DNA of 22,075 nt from a virus: the IMG/VR virus record IMGVR_UViG_3300043436_001092, positions 1-22,075 of that record; one strand, given 5' to 3'. Below, one piece after another: positions 14,135 to 20,208 of the stretch. The notes below the pieces were generated by a model that saw only the letters and a list, made by a program, of their open reading frames with translations, ran no database searches and was not told where the DNA came from. Made by a program: the position numbers and the translations under genes. The first letter of the stretch is position 1. Each line of letters starts with the position of its first letter.

Positions 14135-14911
14135 TTAAAAGAATCTTAACTTCTCGCCTCGTTCACGAAAATTGTAAACTTCTTCAAGCAGAGCAAGATA
14201 TGTTTTTGTATTAGTACAATCCACTAATTTGGTTGATTGATACTGAAGTTTTTGCATCATTTTCTCGTGATTATAACCTTGTATTTCGTAAAGATGAACC
14301 AATGCAAAAACAAATGATCTCCTACTCGCACCATCATAATGCTTCATCCAATCTTTTATCCATTGGAACATAATTAATCCACGATTTTTATGAATCAATT
14401 TAAGTTCTCCTTCTCTTAAATTATACAAAGTTGAACCCGAAGTAGTACCAGCTGCCAAAATTCCCAATAATACTGTTACACCTAATCCCGTTTTAACCAT
14501 TTGAGATTTCAAATAACAGTATTCTTGCAATCCCATATCACAATAACCATCAATGTAATCTTCAATTTTCCAGTTTTTTGTATTGGCATTTAAGGTTTGA
14601 ACTTCGGAAAGTCCAAAATTTTCAACCAATAAATAATGTATTGGATGTCCCAAATCTTTGCAAACTGTGAAACGATGTTGTCCATCAATAATTTCAAATT
14701 TCTCGTTGACCAAAATTGGATTTGCAAACAATAAATTTTTTGCCATAACGGAAGACCGTAATCTTTTCAGGTGCAATTCATTTAACTGGCGATTACCTCC
14801 AAGAGTTTTGAACTTTGAGTAATCATTTGTTTTCATTACGGTGTTCACCGTTGTGTCTTTCTGCGTGTGGTTACTGCTCTTCACCATTGACGCTGTTTGT
14901 GTGTTATACAT
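14135..14911 (-). CDS. ParB/Spo0J-like nuclease-domain protein (258 aa)
   Basis: The N-terminal half holds the ParB-type fold: LNELHLKRLRSSV (43-55), NPILVNEKFEIIDGQHRFTV (64-83) with the DGQHR motif, and LNANTKNWKIEDYI (107-120). No ParB C-terminal dimerisation domain or partner ParA gene is visible, so a partition role is doubtful. Related phage proteins act as DNA-binding regulators or nucleases. A predicted hydrophobic patch (TVLLGILAAGT, 145-155) is probably buried core. The start at 14911 is preceded by AAGG 10 bases upstream; MKTNDYSK (26) is an alternative start. The gene is visibly more AT-rich than its neighbours, which suggests separate acquisition. It ends at a new promoter. Confidence 0.8.
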   Translation of the reverse strand: MYNTQTASMVKSSNHTQKDTTVNTVMKTNDYSKFKTLGGNRQLNELHLKRLRSSVMAKNLLFANPILVNEKFEIIDGQHRFTVCKDLGHPIHYLLVENFGLSEVQTLNANTKNWKIEDYIDGYCDMGLQEYCYLKSQMVKTGLGVTVLLGILAAGTTSGSTLYNLREGELKLIHKNRGLIMFQWIKDWMKHYDGASRRSFVFALVHLYEIQGYNHEKMMQKLQYQSTKLVDCTNTKTYLALLEEVYNFRERGEKLRFF

Positions 14912-14923
14912 TTTGTTTTTACC

Positions 14924-15205
14924 TTATGGTTTTGTTTTGTATCCCAGTTCTGTTAGGATTTTTTTTTGGTGTTTTTGTCGCAGCTCATAGGTCGCACCTC
15001 TCAATTCGGGATCATCTAACTGCAACCGTTGACGGCATCTGCGGATGGTTTCCGCTGGTGTTAACTTGCCTGATTCCAAACGATGGAAGAAGTTGAACAG
15101 ATTTGATTCGCTTCGCCAAATCATTGACATCAAAAGGTTGTCATTGTCTCTTGTTTGTGGATATTGCTCAAGCAATTTCAACACAAGTTTTTTGGTTACA
15201 TTCAT
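14924..15205 (-). CDS. Conserved-looking phage protein of unknown function (93 aa)
   Basis: It starts MNVTKKLVLKLLEQYPQTRD and contains the segment KLTPAETIRRCRQRLQLDDP (47-66) followed by ELRGATYELRQKHQ. This resembles small helical proteins I associate with Bacteroidetes phages. In them a 'gklt..etI.R.rqklq...pelRg..ye.R' pattern recurs. Basic residues in this helix may indicate DNA binding, but no standard motif is present. The start overlaps the stop of the 57-residue gene as ATGA, and the stop is 13 bases before the ParB-like start. Confidence 0.75.
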   Translation of the reverse strand: MNVTKKLVLKLLEQYPQTRDNDNLLMSMIWRSESNLFNFFHRLESGKLTPAETIRRCRQRLQLDDPELRGATYELRQKHQKKILTELGYKTKP

Positions 15206-15375
15206 ACGGTTTCTTGTTGATAGATTTTTTTTGCGTTTGCAAACCCGGCATTGTATGCGAGTTGTTGTTCCATTTTTTCAAGTTGTTTGAAATTGAAGAT
15301 CAGGTGTGGGCTGATATCCAAATCGGGAAACTCCGTGCGTAGGTGTTCAACCAAGCGATCAATTGGTGTTTTCAT
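15202..15375 (-). CDS. Small protein of unknown function (57 aa)
   Basis: A 57-codon frame starts MKTPIDRLVEHLRTEFP and is predicted to be largely helical (KQLEKMEQQLAYNAGFANAK). Its start lies 17 bases inside the end of the 49-codon gene, and its stop forms ATGA with the 93-residue gene. It has no recognisable domain. Coupling on both sides and a natural amino acid composition support it. Confidence 0.7.
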   Translation of the reverse strand: MKTPIDRLVEHLRTEFPDLDISPHLIFNFKQLEKMEQQLAYNAGFANAKKIYQQETV

Positions 15376-15508
15376 TTTCTGCCTTGATTATTTCTTGAAT
15401 CTGTTGTGAGATTGCTTTGACCAAACTGATGATGTCAAGATTGTGATTGATGGTCTTGATGTCTTCAAGTTCAATTTCGGTGTTTCTGTGTTTAACCCTG
15501 ATCTTCAT
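15359..15508 (-). CDS. Small helical protein of unknown function (49 aa)
   Basis: A 49-codon frame starts MKIRVKHRNTEIELEDIKT and continues as an amphipathic helix (ISLVKAISQQIQEIIKAENE). The start is decided by a strong Shine-Dalgarno sequence, GGAGG, 6 bases before the ATG, which is unusual in this AT-rich-initiating genome. It overlaps the upstream 104-residue gene by 4 bases (ATGA) and the next gene by 17 bases. The function is unknown. Confidence 0.7.
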   Translation of the reverse strand: MKIRVKHRNTEIELEDIKTINHNLDIISLVKAISQQIQEIIKAENENTN

Positions 15509-15819
15509 TGCTCACCTCCTCCGTAGGTTTGTTTGTAGTATTGTTGAACTATGTCATCATCGTCCGTTTCCAAGCGCATGGGATTTTCCGAAGCGATTTT
15601 ATTCATCCATTTTAATAATCCAATCATTCTTTCCTTCTCCATTTCTTTGGCTTGTTTCCAATCTGCAACGGTTAACTCTCTATTATATGCAATCCCATAC
15701 AACCACTCAACTGCCGTTTGTTGTTTTGGCTTATCCGTGTTGTTTTCTTTTGCAAATTGATTAACCTTATCAAGGTACTCAACTGCATTAATCTCCGTTT
15801 GTTGTTTATTGTTTGTCAT
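15505..15819 (-). CDS. Phage protein of unknown function (104 aa)
   Basis: It starts MTNNKQQTEINAVEYLDKV. The protein is acidic and helical, with AVEWLYGIAYN (36-46) and KEMEKERMIGLLKWMNKIAS (58-77). I have seen similar 'aveWly......e.a..me..qi' proteins in Bacteroidetes phages without known function. It is coupled by ATGA to the genes on both sides. The last residues (TYGGGEQ) contain the SD of the next gene, GGAGG. Confidence 0.75.
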   Translation of the reverse strand: MTNNKQQTEINAVEYLDKVNQFAKENNTDKPKQQTAVEWLYGIAYNRELTVADWKQAKEMEKERMIGLLKWMNKIASENPMRLETDDDDIVQQYYKQTYGGGEQ

Positions 15820-15953
15820 TGTCTGTCTATAAATTCTGCGTAATCTCGTGCATCTTTTTCCGTTTCAAATGTGGCGAGTAATTCTCCAGCGAAGTATACC
15901 CGCCACTTGCAAATGGAATTAATTGTTGCTTTCACTACCCTTGCGTTTAACAT
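15816..15953 (-). CDS. Very small protein of unknown function (45 aa)
   Basis: A 45-codon frame starts MLNARVVKATINS and reads as a compact alpha/beta domain: a strand (RVYFAGELLATF) and a helix (ETEKDARDYAEFIDRQ). This strand-helix pattern resembles small modification or DUF-type phage proteins, but I cannot name one. The stop forms ATGA with the 104-residue gene. The start is inside the end of the membrane coiled-coil gene, a 35-base overlap. Confidence 0.65.
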   Translation of the reverse strand: MLNARVVKATINSICKWRVYFAGELLATFETEKDARDYAEFIDRQ

Positions 15954-16221
15954 TTTTCAAATCTGTAAATTGGTTCTTGAAAGTTTGCAACTTGTCTTCC
16001 AGTTCTGCAATCCGTTTCTCGCTGATCATCTTCGCTTGGTTTAAATCATCCTTGCCTTGCTGAATGGTTGACCGAATGGTTAAGATTTCAGTTTCCAAAT
16101 CCCAAATGTTGCGATTCTTTTTGTTAATTGATTCTTGCAATTCCTCTGCGTTTCTCTCAACTTGCCACAACCGGTAAGCGAGAAGGACAGTTACACCGCC
16201 CAAAATTAAGTAAGTTATCAT
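15919..16221 (-). CDS. Membrane-anchored coiled-coil protein (100 aa)
   Basis: An N-terminal transmembrane segment (MITYLILGGVTVLLAYRLW) is followed by a charged coiled coil from about residue 20 to 90, with ERNAEELQESI and EKRIAELEDKLQTF. The form resembles an inner-membrane spanin, but no lysin or outer partner is adjacent and the location is among early genes. It may be a superinfection-exclusion or structural membrane protein. The start forms ATGA with the 68-residue membrane gene's stop. Confidence 0.72.
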   Translation of the reverse strand: MITYLILGGVTVLLAYRLWQVERNAEELQESINKKNRNIWDLETEILTIRSTIQQGKDDLNQAKMISEKRIAELEDKLQTFKNQFTDLKNVKRKGSESNN

Positions 16222-16424
16222 TTTGCTTTTCCTTTATAAAATTTGTGATTGAAGATGGCTTGACTGAATTGGTCAAACTCTGGTTTGTACTCGTCCCTTT
16301 CAAACTGGTATGGTTTGGCTTCGGGAAGTTCTTTGTTCATTGCTTTCTTAATGCAATGTAGACCGTAACCCACCGCAAAAACGATGGGTGTTAAAACGAT
16401 TGGATAAATTATGTCAAGTGCCAT
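16218..16424 (-). CDS. Small single-pass membrane protein (68 aa)
   Basis: The N-terminus MALDIIYPIVLTPIVFAVGY is a membrane segment. It is followed by a charged, aromatic cytoplasmic or periplasmic tail (PEAKPYQFERDEYKPEFDQF). The gene is the first after a 69-base gap containing a TAAATTTG element, so it probably leads the run of small genes that follows. No family is recognised. Confidence 0.68.
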   Translation of the reverse strand: MALDIIYPIVLTPIVFAVGYGLHCIKKAMNKELPEAKPYQFERDEYKPEFDQFSQAIFNHKFYKGKAK

Positions 16425-16456
16425 AGTTCAAAACAACATACTTTCTTTCACTTATG

Positions 16457-16464
16457 CAAATTTA
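16457..16464 (-). promoter_or_regulatory. Probable promoter -7 element TAAATTTG before the small-gene run
   Basis: In the gap 16425-16493 the minus strand reads TAAATTTG followed by CAT, matching the Bacteroidetes TAnnTTTG element, 32 bases upstream of the ATG at 16424. A -33 TTTG is not seen at the usual distance. Confidence 0.5.
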
Positions 16465-16493
16465 TTTTCTAATTGGCTTTGTGAATGAACGAT

Positions 16494-17141
16494 TTATTTT
16501 GTGATTGACAAAAACAACTCCCCAGCGTAGGTCAATTTCTCATCAATGATTTCTTGTATGTCCTCTTCCAAAGTGATGAGAGTGGTTGTGAGCTTCTTGC
16601 CGATGGGCATTCGGGGATCATAACTGACAAACAAACCTTCTTCCAATCCGGTTGCAATCATCCCCATCTGCATTTGGTAAAAGTATTCCGTGCGTTTGCT
16701 CTTCAACTGCTCGTTGTTTTTGATGAAGAAGTTTTGAAGGTGGTTGCCTGAATTGAATGGACATTTGATTTCTACCAACTGGTGACCAAGTGCATCAGGT
16801 GAATACCCACCCCATTCGCCATAAGTGATGAAAGTGTATGTCTCTGCACCATAGTAAGTGAAGAAGTCATCTGTCTGTTGGGAGAAATAGTGGAAGGCTT
16901 CCTTCTCGTGTTCCTTGCCCCAATCCAAAGCACGACCATAGATCTCCGATTTCGCACCTGTTAGGTATTCCGCTGCCTTTTCAAAGACAAATGATTTTGC
17001 AGTTTCCGAAAGGAACTCCGATTTGTTTTTCGGAGTTCCCATCAGTTTGTGGATTTCGGAAGCGGTGAAGCGTGAACTTCTCAACCTTTGCCAATCTTCT
17101 TCGTTCAAAGAAGTGTGAATAACTGGATGTGTGTTATTCAT
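16494..17141 (-). CDS. YqaJ/lambda-exonuclease-type recombinase exonuclease (215 aa)
   Basis: This PD-(D/E)XK nuclease degrades the 5' strand of double-stranded ends to make single strands for annealing. RLRSSRFTASEIHKLMG (19-35) is the family's N-terminal segment. The catalytic core is GGYSPDALGHQLVEIKCPF (111-129), with Asp116, Glu124 and Lys126. Upstream, DWGKEHEKEA (73-82) supplies the early Glu, and YFYQMQMGM (153-161) supplies the conserved Gln. The length matches phage YqaJ enzymes. It is coupled by ATGA to the ERF annealing gene, forming the standard two-component phage recombination pair. Confidence 0.92.
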   Translation of the reverse strand: MNNTHPVIHTSLNEEDWQRLRSSRFTASEIHKLMGTPKNKSEFLSETAKSFVFEKAAEYLTGAKSEIYGRALDWGKEHEKEAFHYFSQQTDDFFTYYGAETYTFITYGEWGGYSPDALGHQLVEIKCPFNSGNHLQNFFIKNNEQLKSKRTEYFYQMQMGMIATGLEEGLFVSYDPRMPIGKKLTTTLITLEEDIQEIIDEKLTYAGELFLSITK

Positions 17142-17674
17142 TTCTCACCGATTAAAAGTTTCATATTGACCGGAGATACCTCAAACTTGCTTGTGATGTC
17201 TGTCATCAATCCACCCGTCTTCAAATGCTCAACGGCTTTTGTCCAAGATGGATGCTTTGGTGTGAGTTCATCTTTCTTTGGAATCTGTCTTCCCATTGCT
17301 TTCTCACCGTCATCGTCATCATCAATGTTCAAGTTTAGGATAGAACCAATGGATTGCCTTCTCGCATAAGTGATGGCAGACCCCATTGCTTGGGGATCGT
17401 TCTGCTTTGCAACCGGCATCACATAGGATGACTCCATCCACTCACCTGATTCAGCGTGAAGGATGATTGTTGTGAGTGCATTGGCATCAGGGAATTGACT
17501 GATTGCCAAACCGCATTCGCTCAATGGCTTTTGGATGGTGTCCAGTATGTTTGCTAAACTTGCATACTTGGATTTGAAGAAAGGATTGTTGGCTTCCTTT
17601 GCTACCTTGCTCACCGATGCTTGGAATTTTACCAACGCACCAGCAATGTTTTTGATTGATTCGCTTTTATTCAT
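17138..17674 (-). CDS. erf: ERF-family single-strand annealing protein (178 aa)
   Basis: ERF proteins coat single-stranded DNA and anneal complementary strands during phage genome circularisation and recombination. The N-terminal part has NNPFFKSKYASLANIL (29-44). The family core continues to DPQAMGSAITYARRQSIGSI (93-112), followed by LNLNIDDDDDGEKA, a characteristic acidic stretch. Beyond 130 the sequence is a linker with a short C-terminal helical region. It is ATGA-coupled to the exonuclease on one side and the 85-residue gene on the other. Confidence 0.93.
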   Translation of the reverse strand: MNKSESIKNIAGALVKFQASVSKVAKEANNPFFKSKYASLANILDTIQKPLSECGLAISQFPDANALTTIILHAESGEWMESSYVMPVAKQNDPQAMGSAITYARRQSIGSILNLNIDDDDDGEKAMGRQIPKKDELTPKHPSWTKAVEHLKTGGLMTDITSKFEVSPVNMKLLIGEK

Positions 17675-17928
17675 AGGAAATTTGTTTTGTGTCCGAGCAT
17701 AAATAATACTGTAAACTTGTCGGGTTCAAGGAAAAAGAATCTTTCCGTCTCAATGCCGACCAAATTGGTCTCAACGCATCCACCGAAATACACATCTCGC
17801 TTGATCAGGTACGGTTCAAGTTCATCAAAGTGATGCTCAAGTAAATAGTCATCAACTTGCTTGTCAATGTAAACATACCTATCACCACCGATTGTGAGAA
17901 TCCATCCGTTGATTGTTGCTTCAATCAT
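17671..17928 (-). CDS. Protein of unknown function (85 aa)
   Basis: It starts MIEATINGWILTIGGDRYVY. A beta-rich N-terminus precedes an acidic helix (DDYLLEHHFDELEPYL) and an aromatic C-terminus. The start is supported by a clear SD, GGGAGG, about 7 bases upstream of the ATG. It lies between the helix-turn-helix gene (8-base overlap) and erf (ATGA). A role in recombination or its control is possible from position only. Confidence 0.7.
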   Translation of the reverse strand: MIEATINGWILTIGGDRYVYIDKQVDDYLLEHHFDELEPYLIKRDVYFGGCVETNLVGIETERFFFLEPDKFTVLFMLGHKTNFL

Positions 17929-18106
17929 TGTTCACCTCCCTCAATGCAATTTCAATGACGGCTTTTGCTTTTGGTGAAACGATGTTTCCCTCAACCAAAT
18001 ACTTCCTAACGGTTGGAAGTGATACACCAGTTTTTCGTGCGACTATTTGAAATAGTCCTTGTCTGCGTTTCAGTTTAATTGTTTCAATTGCTTTGTTGTA
18101 ATCCAT
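17921..18106 (-). CDS. Small helix-turn-helix DNA-binding protein (61 aa)
   Basis: The sequence IVARKTGVSLPTVRKYLVEG (22-41) is a clear helix-turn-helix, preceded by a basic helix (KLKRRQGLF). At 61 residues it is a minimal Cro-like or repressor-like protein. It is the first gene after the structural block and lies next to a promoter with two direct repeats that could be its operator. It could control its own operon, which contains the recombination genes. Only the helix-turn-helix is seen; the regulatory role is inferred. Confidence 0.8.
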   Translation of the reverse strand: MDYNKAIETIKLKRRQGLFQIVARKTGVSLPTVRKYLVEGNIVSPKAKAVIEIALREVNND

Positions 18107-18114
18107 AACGAAAG

Positions 18115-18150
18115 CAAAAGTAAAATAAACTTTCTAATAATGCAAATAAA
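18115..18150 (-). promoter_or_regulatory. Probable tandem Bacteroidetes-type promoter of the recombination operon
   Basis: The minus strand has TTTG (18146-18143), 20 bases, then TACTTTTG (18122-18115), matching the Bacteroidetes TTTG-N20-TAnnTTTG consensus; transcription would then start very close to the ATG at 18106. An alternative -7 element TTTATTTG (18150-18143) continues as CATTATT, as at the 9.85-kb promoter, and would leave a leader of about 30 bases. Confidence 0.6.
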
Positions 18151-18154
18151 CTTT
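18123..18154 (-). repeat. Two 11-bp direct repeats, possible operators
   Basis: AAAGTTTATTT occurs at 18133-18123 and at 18154-18144, exactly 21 bp apart (two helical turns). One copy lies in the promoter spacer and the other covers the -33 element, which fits binding of a regulator. Confidence 0.55.
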
Positions 18155-18162
18155 TCTTTTTG

Positions 18163-18699
18163 TTACAATTTTATATCTTCCGAGAATATCAAATCTCCGA
18201 AACGAGCATTTAACTCATTCACCAATTCCATCTGTATTGATTCCGTGAACGCACTTTCAAGGAATGGCTTTGGCTTTGTACCTACTTTGTGAATCTTTTT
18301 TGCAATGGCTTTTGCATATGAATCATAGGTAAAATCTTCAGGTGGTTTGACGGCTTTGAATGCCATCCATTCTGCGATTGACTGCCACAAATATGGTGTG
18401 CCTTCAATGTGACCATTTCTTGTTGGCTTCCTTCCGTATTCCACGAACTCCCAGTAATCTTCTGCGAGAAGAATCGTGTTGATGGATGTGGGTGATTTGG
18501 TTATCTGTCCGGGGACAAAAGATTGTCTCAACGAAGATGATGCGTTTATCTTTTTACTGTCAAGATTCGCCCAAATCGGAGGGATCACCTTCTTGTTCCA
18601 CCAATCAATGATGATTTGCTGAAGGAGTGAGCCTTCGGAAGCATCCCCTAAATAAGTATCAAGGGCATCGGGTAATTTGTCAAGGTCTATTGTAGCCAT
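18163..18699 (-). CDS. HK97 gp10-like head-tail connector or tail-completion protein (178 aa)
   Basis: The N-terminal half contains a helical region (DALDTYLGDASEGSLLQQII). The central YWEFVEYGRKPTRNG (82-96) is typical of the HK97 gp10-like family in which a 'EyGt.p...' segment is found. The C-terminus KPFLESAFTESIQMELVNEL (143-162) is also typical, matching the family's 'pfl.pA......' helix. The gene overlaps the upstream membrane gene by 13 bases. It is the last structural gene before the recombination operon. The assignment to a neck or tail-completion role rests on this pattern and on neighbours. Confidence 0.7.
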   Translation of the reverse strand: MATIDLDKLPDALDTYLGDASEGSLLQQIIIDWWNKKVIPPIWANLDSKKINASSSLRQSFVPGQITKSPTSINTILLAEDYWEFVEYGRKPTRNGHIEGTPYLWQSIAEWMAFKAVKPPEDFTYDSYAKAIAKKIHKVGTKPKPFLESAFTESIQMELVNELNARFGDLIFSEDIKL

Positions 18700-19031
18700 C
18701 CCACAAGCGTTAAAATTCCTAAACCTATACTTATACCCTTAAACAACTTTAAAGTTGTAATAATGGCTTTATTTTGCCTCAAAAGTGAATTATTCTCCTC
18801 ATTCAAGTATGCGATGTTTACCTTTTGTTTGGTGATGACAGAATCTTGTTCGGCAATAATGATGGAATCCGAGTGAACAACCTTGAGTAATTGGCTGACT
18901 TTCTGCCGTGCAATCGCACCCTTAACAAGATAACTATTCGCAGTTCGTAGAGTCGCAGAATCTATGGAGATTGATTGCCCCTTCAAGCCCTGAAGATGTA
19001 GCATCAAAAGTATCAAGAAAAATCGTATCAT
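18687..19031 (-). CDS. Small exported coiled-coil protein with C-terminal membrane segment (114 aa)
   Basis: A hydrophobic N-terminus (MIRFFLILLMLHLQGLKGQS) looks like a signal peptide without a lipobox cysteine. A predicted coiled coil follows (about 40-95: RQKVSQLLKVVHSDS, ITKQKVNIAYLNEENNSLLR). The C-terminus is a hydrophobic helix (GISIGLGILTLVGWLQ). The two-ended topology recalls a u-spanin, except that no lipid-attachment cysteine is present. It overlaps the previous membrane gene by 98 bases in another frame. No lysin is nearby, so a lysis role is unproven. Confidence 0.65.
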   Translation of the reverse strand: MIRFFLILLMLHLQGLKGQSISIDSATLRTANSYLVKGAIARQKVSQLLKVVHSDSIIIAEQDSVITKQKVNIAYLNEENNSLLRQNKAIITTLKLFKGISIGLGILTLVGWLQ

Positions 19032-19224
19032 AGTGGTTGAGTTCTTTCAGTAGTGTGATTCGTTTGATCTTCTCTTTTTCAATGATCCTTTCGTGCATCT
19101 CAACATTTAGTGGTTTGATATAGCGGACTGGTTCATCATAATTGAAGAAAGCCCACAACCAACTAAACAGGAACAACGCAAGTATTATGTAGATAAGGAG
19201 TGAGGACTTGGAAGTTGATTGCAT
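18934..19224 (-). CDS. Single-pass membrane protein with short extracytoplasmic domain (96 aa)
   Basis: I place the start at the ATG of MQSTSKSSLLIYIILALFLF; the open frame reaches 15 codons further. A transmembrane segment (9-27, LLIYIILALFLFSWLWAFF) precedes a charged, helical domain (ERIIEKEKIKRITLLKELNH) and a C-terminal end with two cysteines. The gene overlaps the preceding gene by 62 bases and the following one by 98 bases, an unusually deep overlap at both ends. No family is recognised. Confidence 0.65.
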   Translation of the reverse strand: MQSTSKSSLLIYIILALFLFSWLWAFFNYDEPVRYIKPLNVEMHERIIEKEKIKRITLLKELNHYDTIFLDTFDATSSGLEGAINLHRFCDSTNCE

Positions 19225-19603
19225 ATCCAGCGAGAATATCAGTTTTTGAATCGTAGAATGGGGAAGCATTGCCGTTGATCACAATCTCAAAATCCTCATC
19301 GTTTTGGGTGTTGTCCTCAATCAACGCAAAGATGTCGGTCATAATCTGTGCAGTATCCGAAAGCACTTCAATGGTGTTTGATTCGCTTTCAAATACACGA
19401 TCCATCACGAGCAATGCAAAGTTGTAGGTTTGAAGATTGCCACCGGACTGCAAATTGAATCCATCAGGGTACAACCAAACCAAAGGATAATACTCAACAT
19501 TCTCAACAGTCATATTTGACTGCTGACCAACGCCAAACTTGTGAACCATCTTATGGCTTTCGGCTGCCGTTTGAATCTTTGCTATTATTTGGTTTAGTGT
19601 CAT
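19163..19603 (-). CDS. Tail-terminator or tail-completion-like structural protein (146 aa)
   Basis: The N-terminal helix (MTLNQIIAKIQTAAESHKMV) is followed by beta segments with VEYYPLVWLYPDGF (35-48) and NFALLVMDRVFESESNT (62-78). A long helix (EVLSDTAQIMTDIFALIED) follows. This layout matches small connector and tail-completion proteins of Bacteroidetes phages, although I cannot name a family. The C-terminal end (INFQVLTPYLHNTCVVPV) overlaps the next gene in another frame. Position after the gp6-like connector supports a neck role. Confidence 0.65.
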   Translation of the reverse strand: MTLNQIIAKIQTAAESHKMVHKFGVGQQSNMTVENVEYYPLVWLYPDGFNLQSGGNLQTYNFALLVMDRVFESESNTIEVLSDTAQIMTDIFALIEDNTQNDEDFEIVINGNASPFYDSKTDILAGYAINFQVLTPYLHNTCVVPV

Positions 19604-19647
19604 TCTTGAGAAATTTGAGAAGTTTGGCTTCGTTGTTTTTTTGCCAC

Positions 19648-20208
19648 TTATTTGTCCTCGTTGGGGAAGTCATAGTTCCAAAAGCAATCTTGTGAAGTTG
19701 GAAGATAAATGCCACCGACAAAAGCGGTGTTCTTTGGTCGGATTGTATCAAAGGTACTGCCGGGATTTAGGAACAAAGGATAATCATTGGTATATGTGCG
19801 AAGATAATCCCTCAATCTGTTGGCATAGTATTCCGCTTTGTCACGATAACGACCTTCGATCATTGTCATTTCCTCAACTGATACCGCCCTCGCATTGTCA
19901 CTCTCACGAGATGCAACCGATTTGTTCATCAATTTGAAGGTCATTGGAAGCATTGCTTCGGTCAATGTATAATACTTCAAACAAGGTGCGATGTATGAAT
20001 CCAAAAGGGTAGTATTCAACTGGGTTAATGTTCCAGCAAATGCCTGTACTTGCAACTCATTGTAAATGCCTGAACCAATCACATCACGGATGTAGATTTC
20101 TTGAGCTTCTTTGATTGCTGACTTCAGCAACTTGTCATCAACATTCTCATTCAAAGGCGTGTTCGACTTCAAAAAACTGGTTGATATGAAATATACAAAA
20201 TTGGTCAT
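19648..20208 (-). CDS. gp6-like head-tail connector, DUF6712-like (186 aa)
   Basis: The start is set at the ATG of MTNFVYFISTSFLKSNTPLN, which forms ATGA with the portal stop; upstream codons are read-through. The helical core has KSAIKEAQEIYIRDVIGSGI (29-48) and LDSYIAPCLKYYTLTEAMLP (69-88), then EYYANRLRDYLRTYTNDYPL and NPGSTFDTIRP, a pattern I associate with Bacteroidetes phage connectors of the gp6/DUF6712 type. These proteins sit beneath the portal. Its place directly after the portal fits. Confidence 0.78.
   Translation of the reverse strand: MTNFVYFISTSFLKSNTPLNENVDDKLLKSAIKEAQEIYIRDVIGSGIYNELQVQAFAGTLTQLNTTLLDSYIAPCLKYYTLTEAMLPMTFKLMNKSVASRESDNARAVSVEEMTMIEGRYRDKAEYYANRLRDYLRTYTNDYPLFLNPGSTFDTIRPKNTAFVGGIYLPTSQDCFWNYDFPNEDK

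Noticed and set aside
19551-19673. 40-codon frame starting MTSPTRTNKW between the connector and tail-completion genes
   Set aside because: It overlaps both neighbours (26 and 53 bases), and the 44-base gap needs no gene. The lysine/asparagine-rich product has no recognisable feature.
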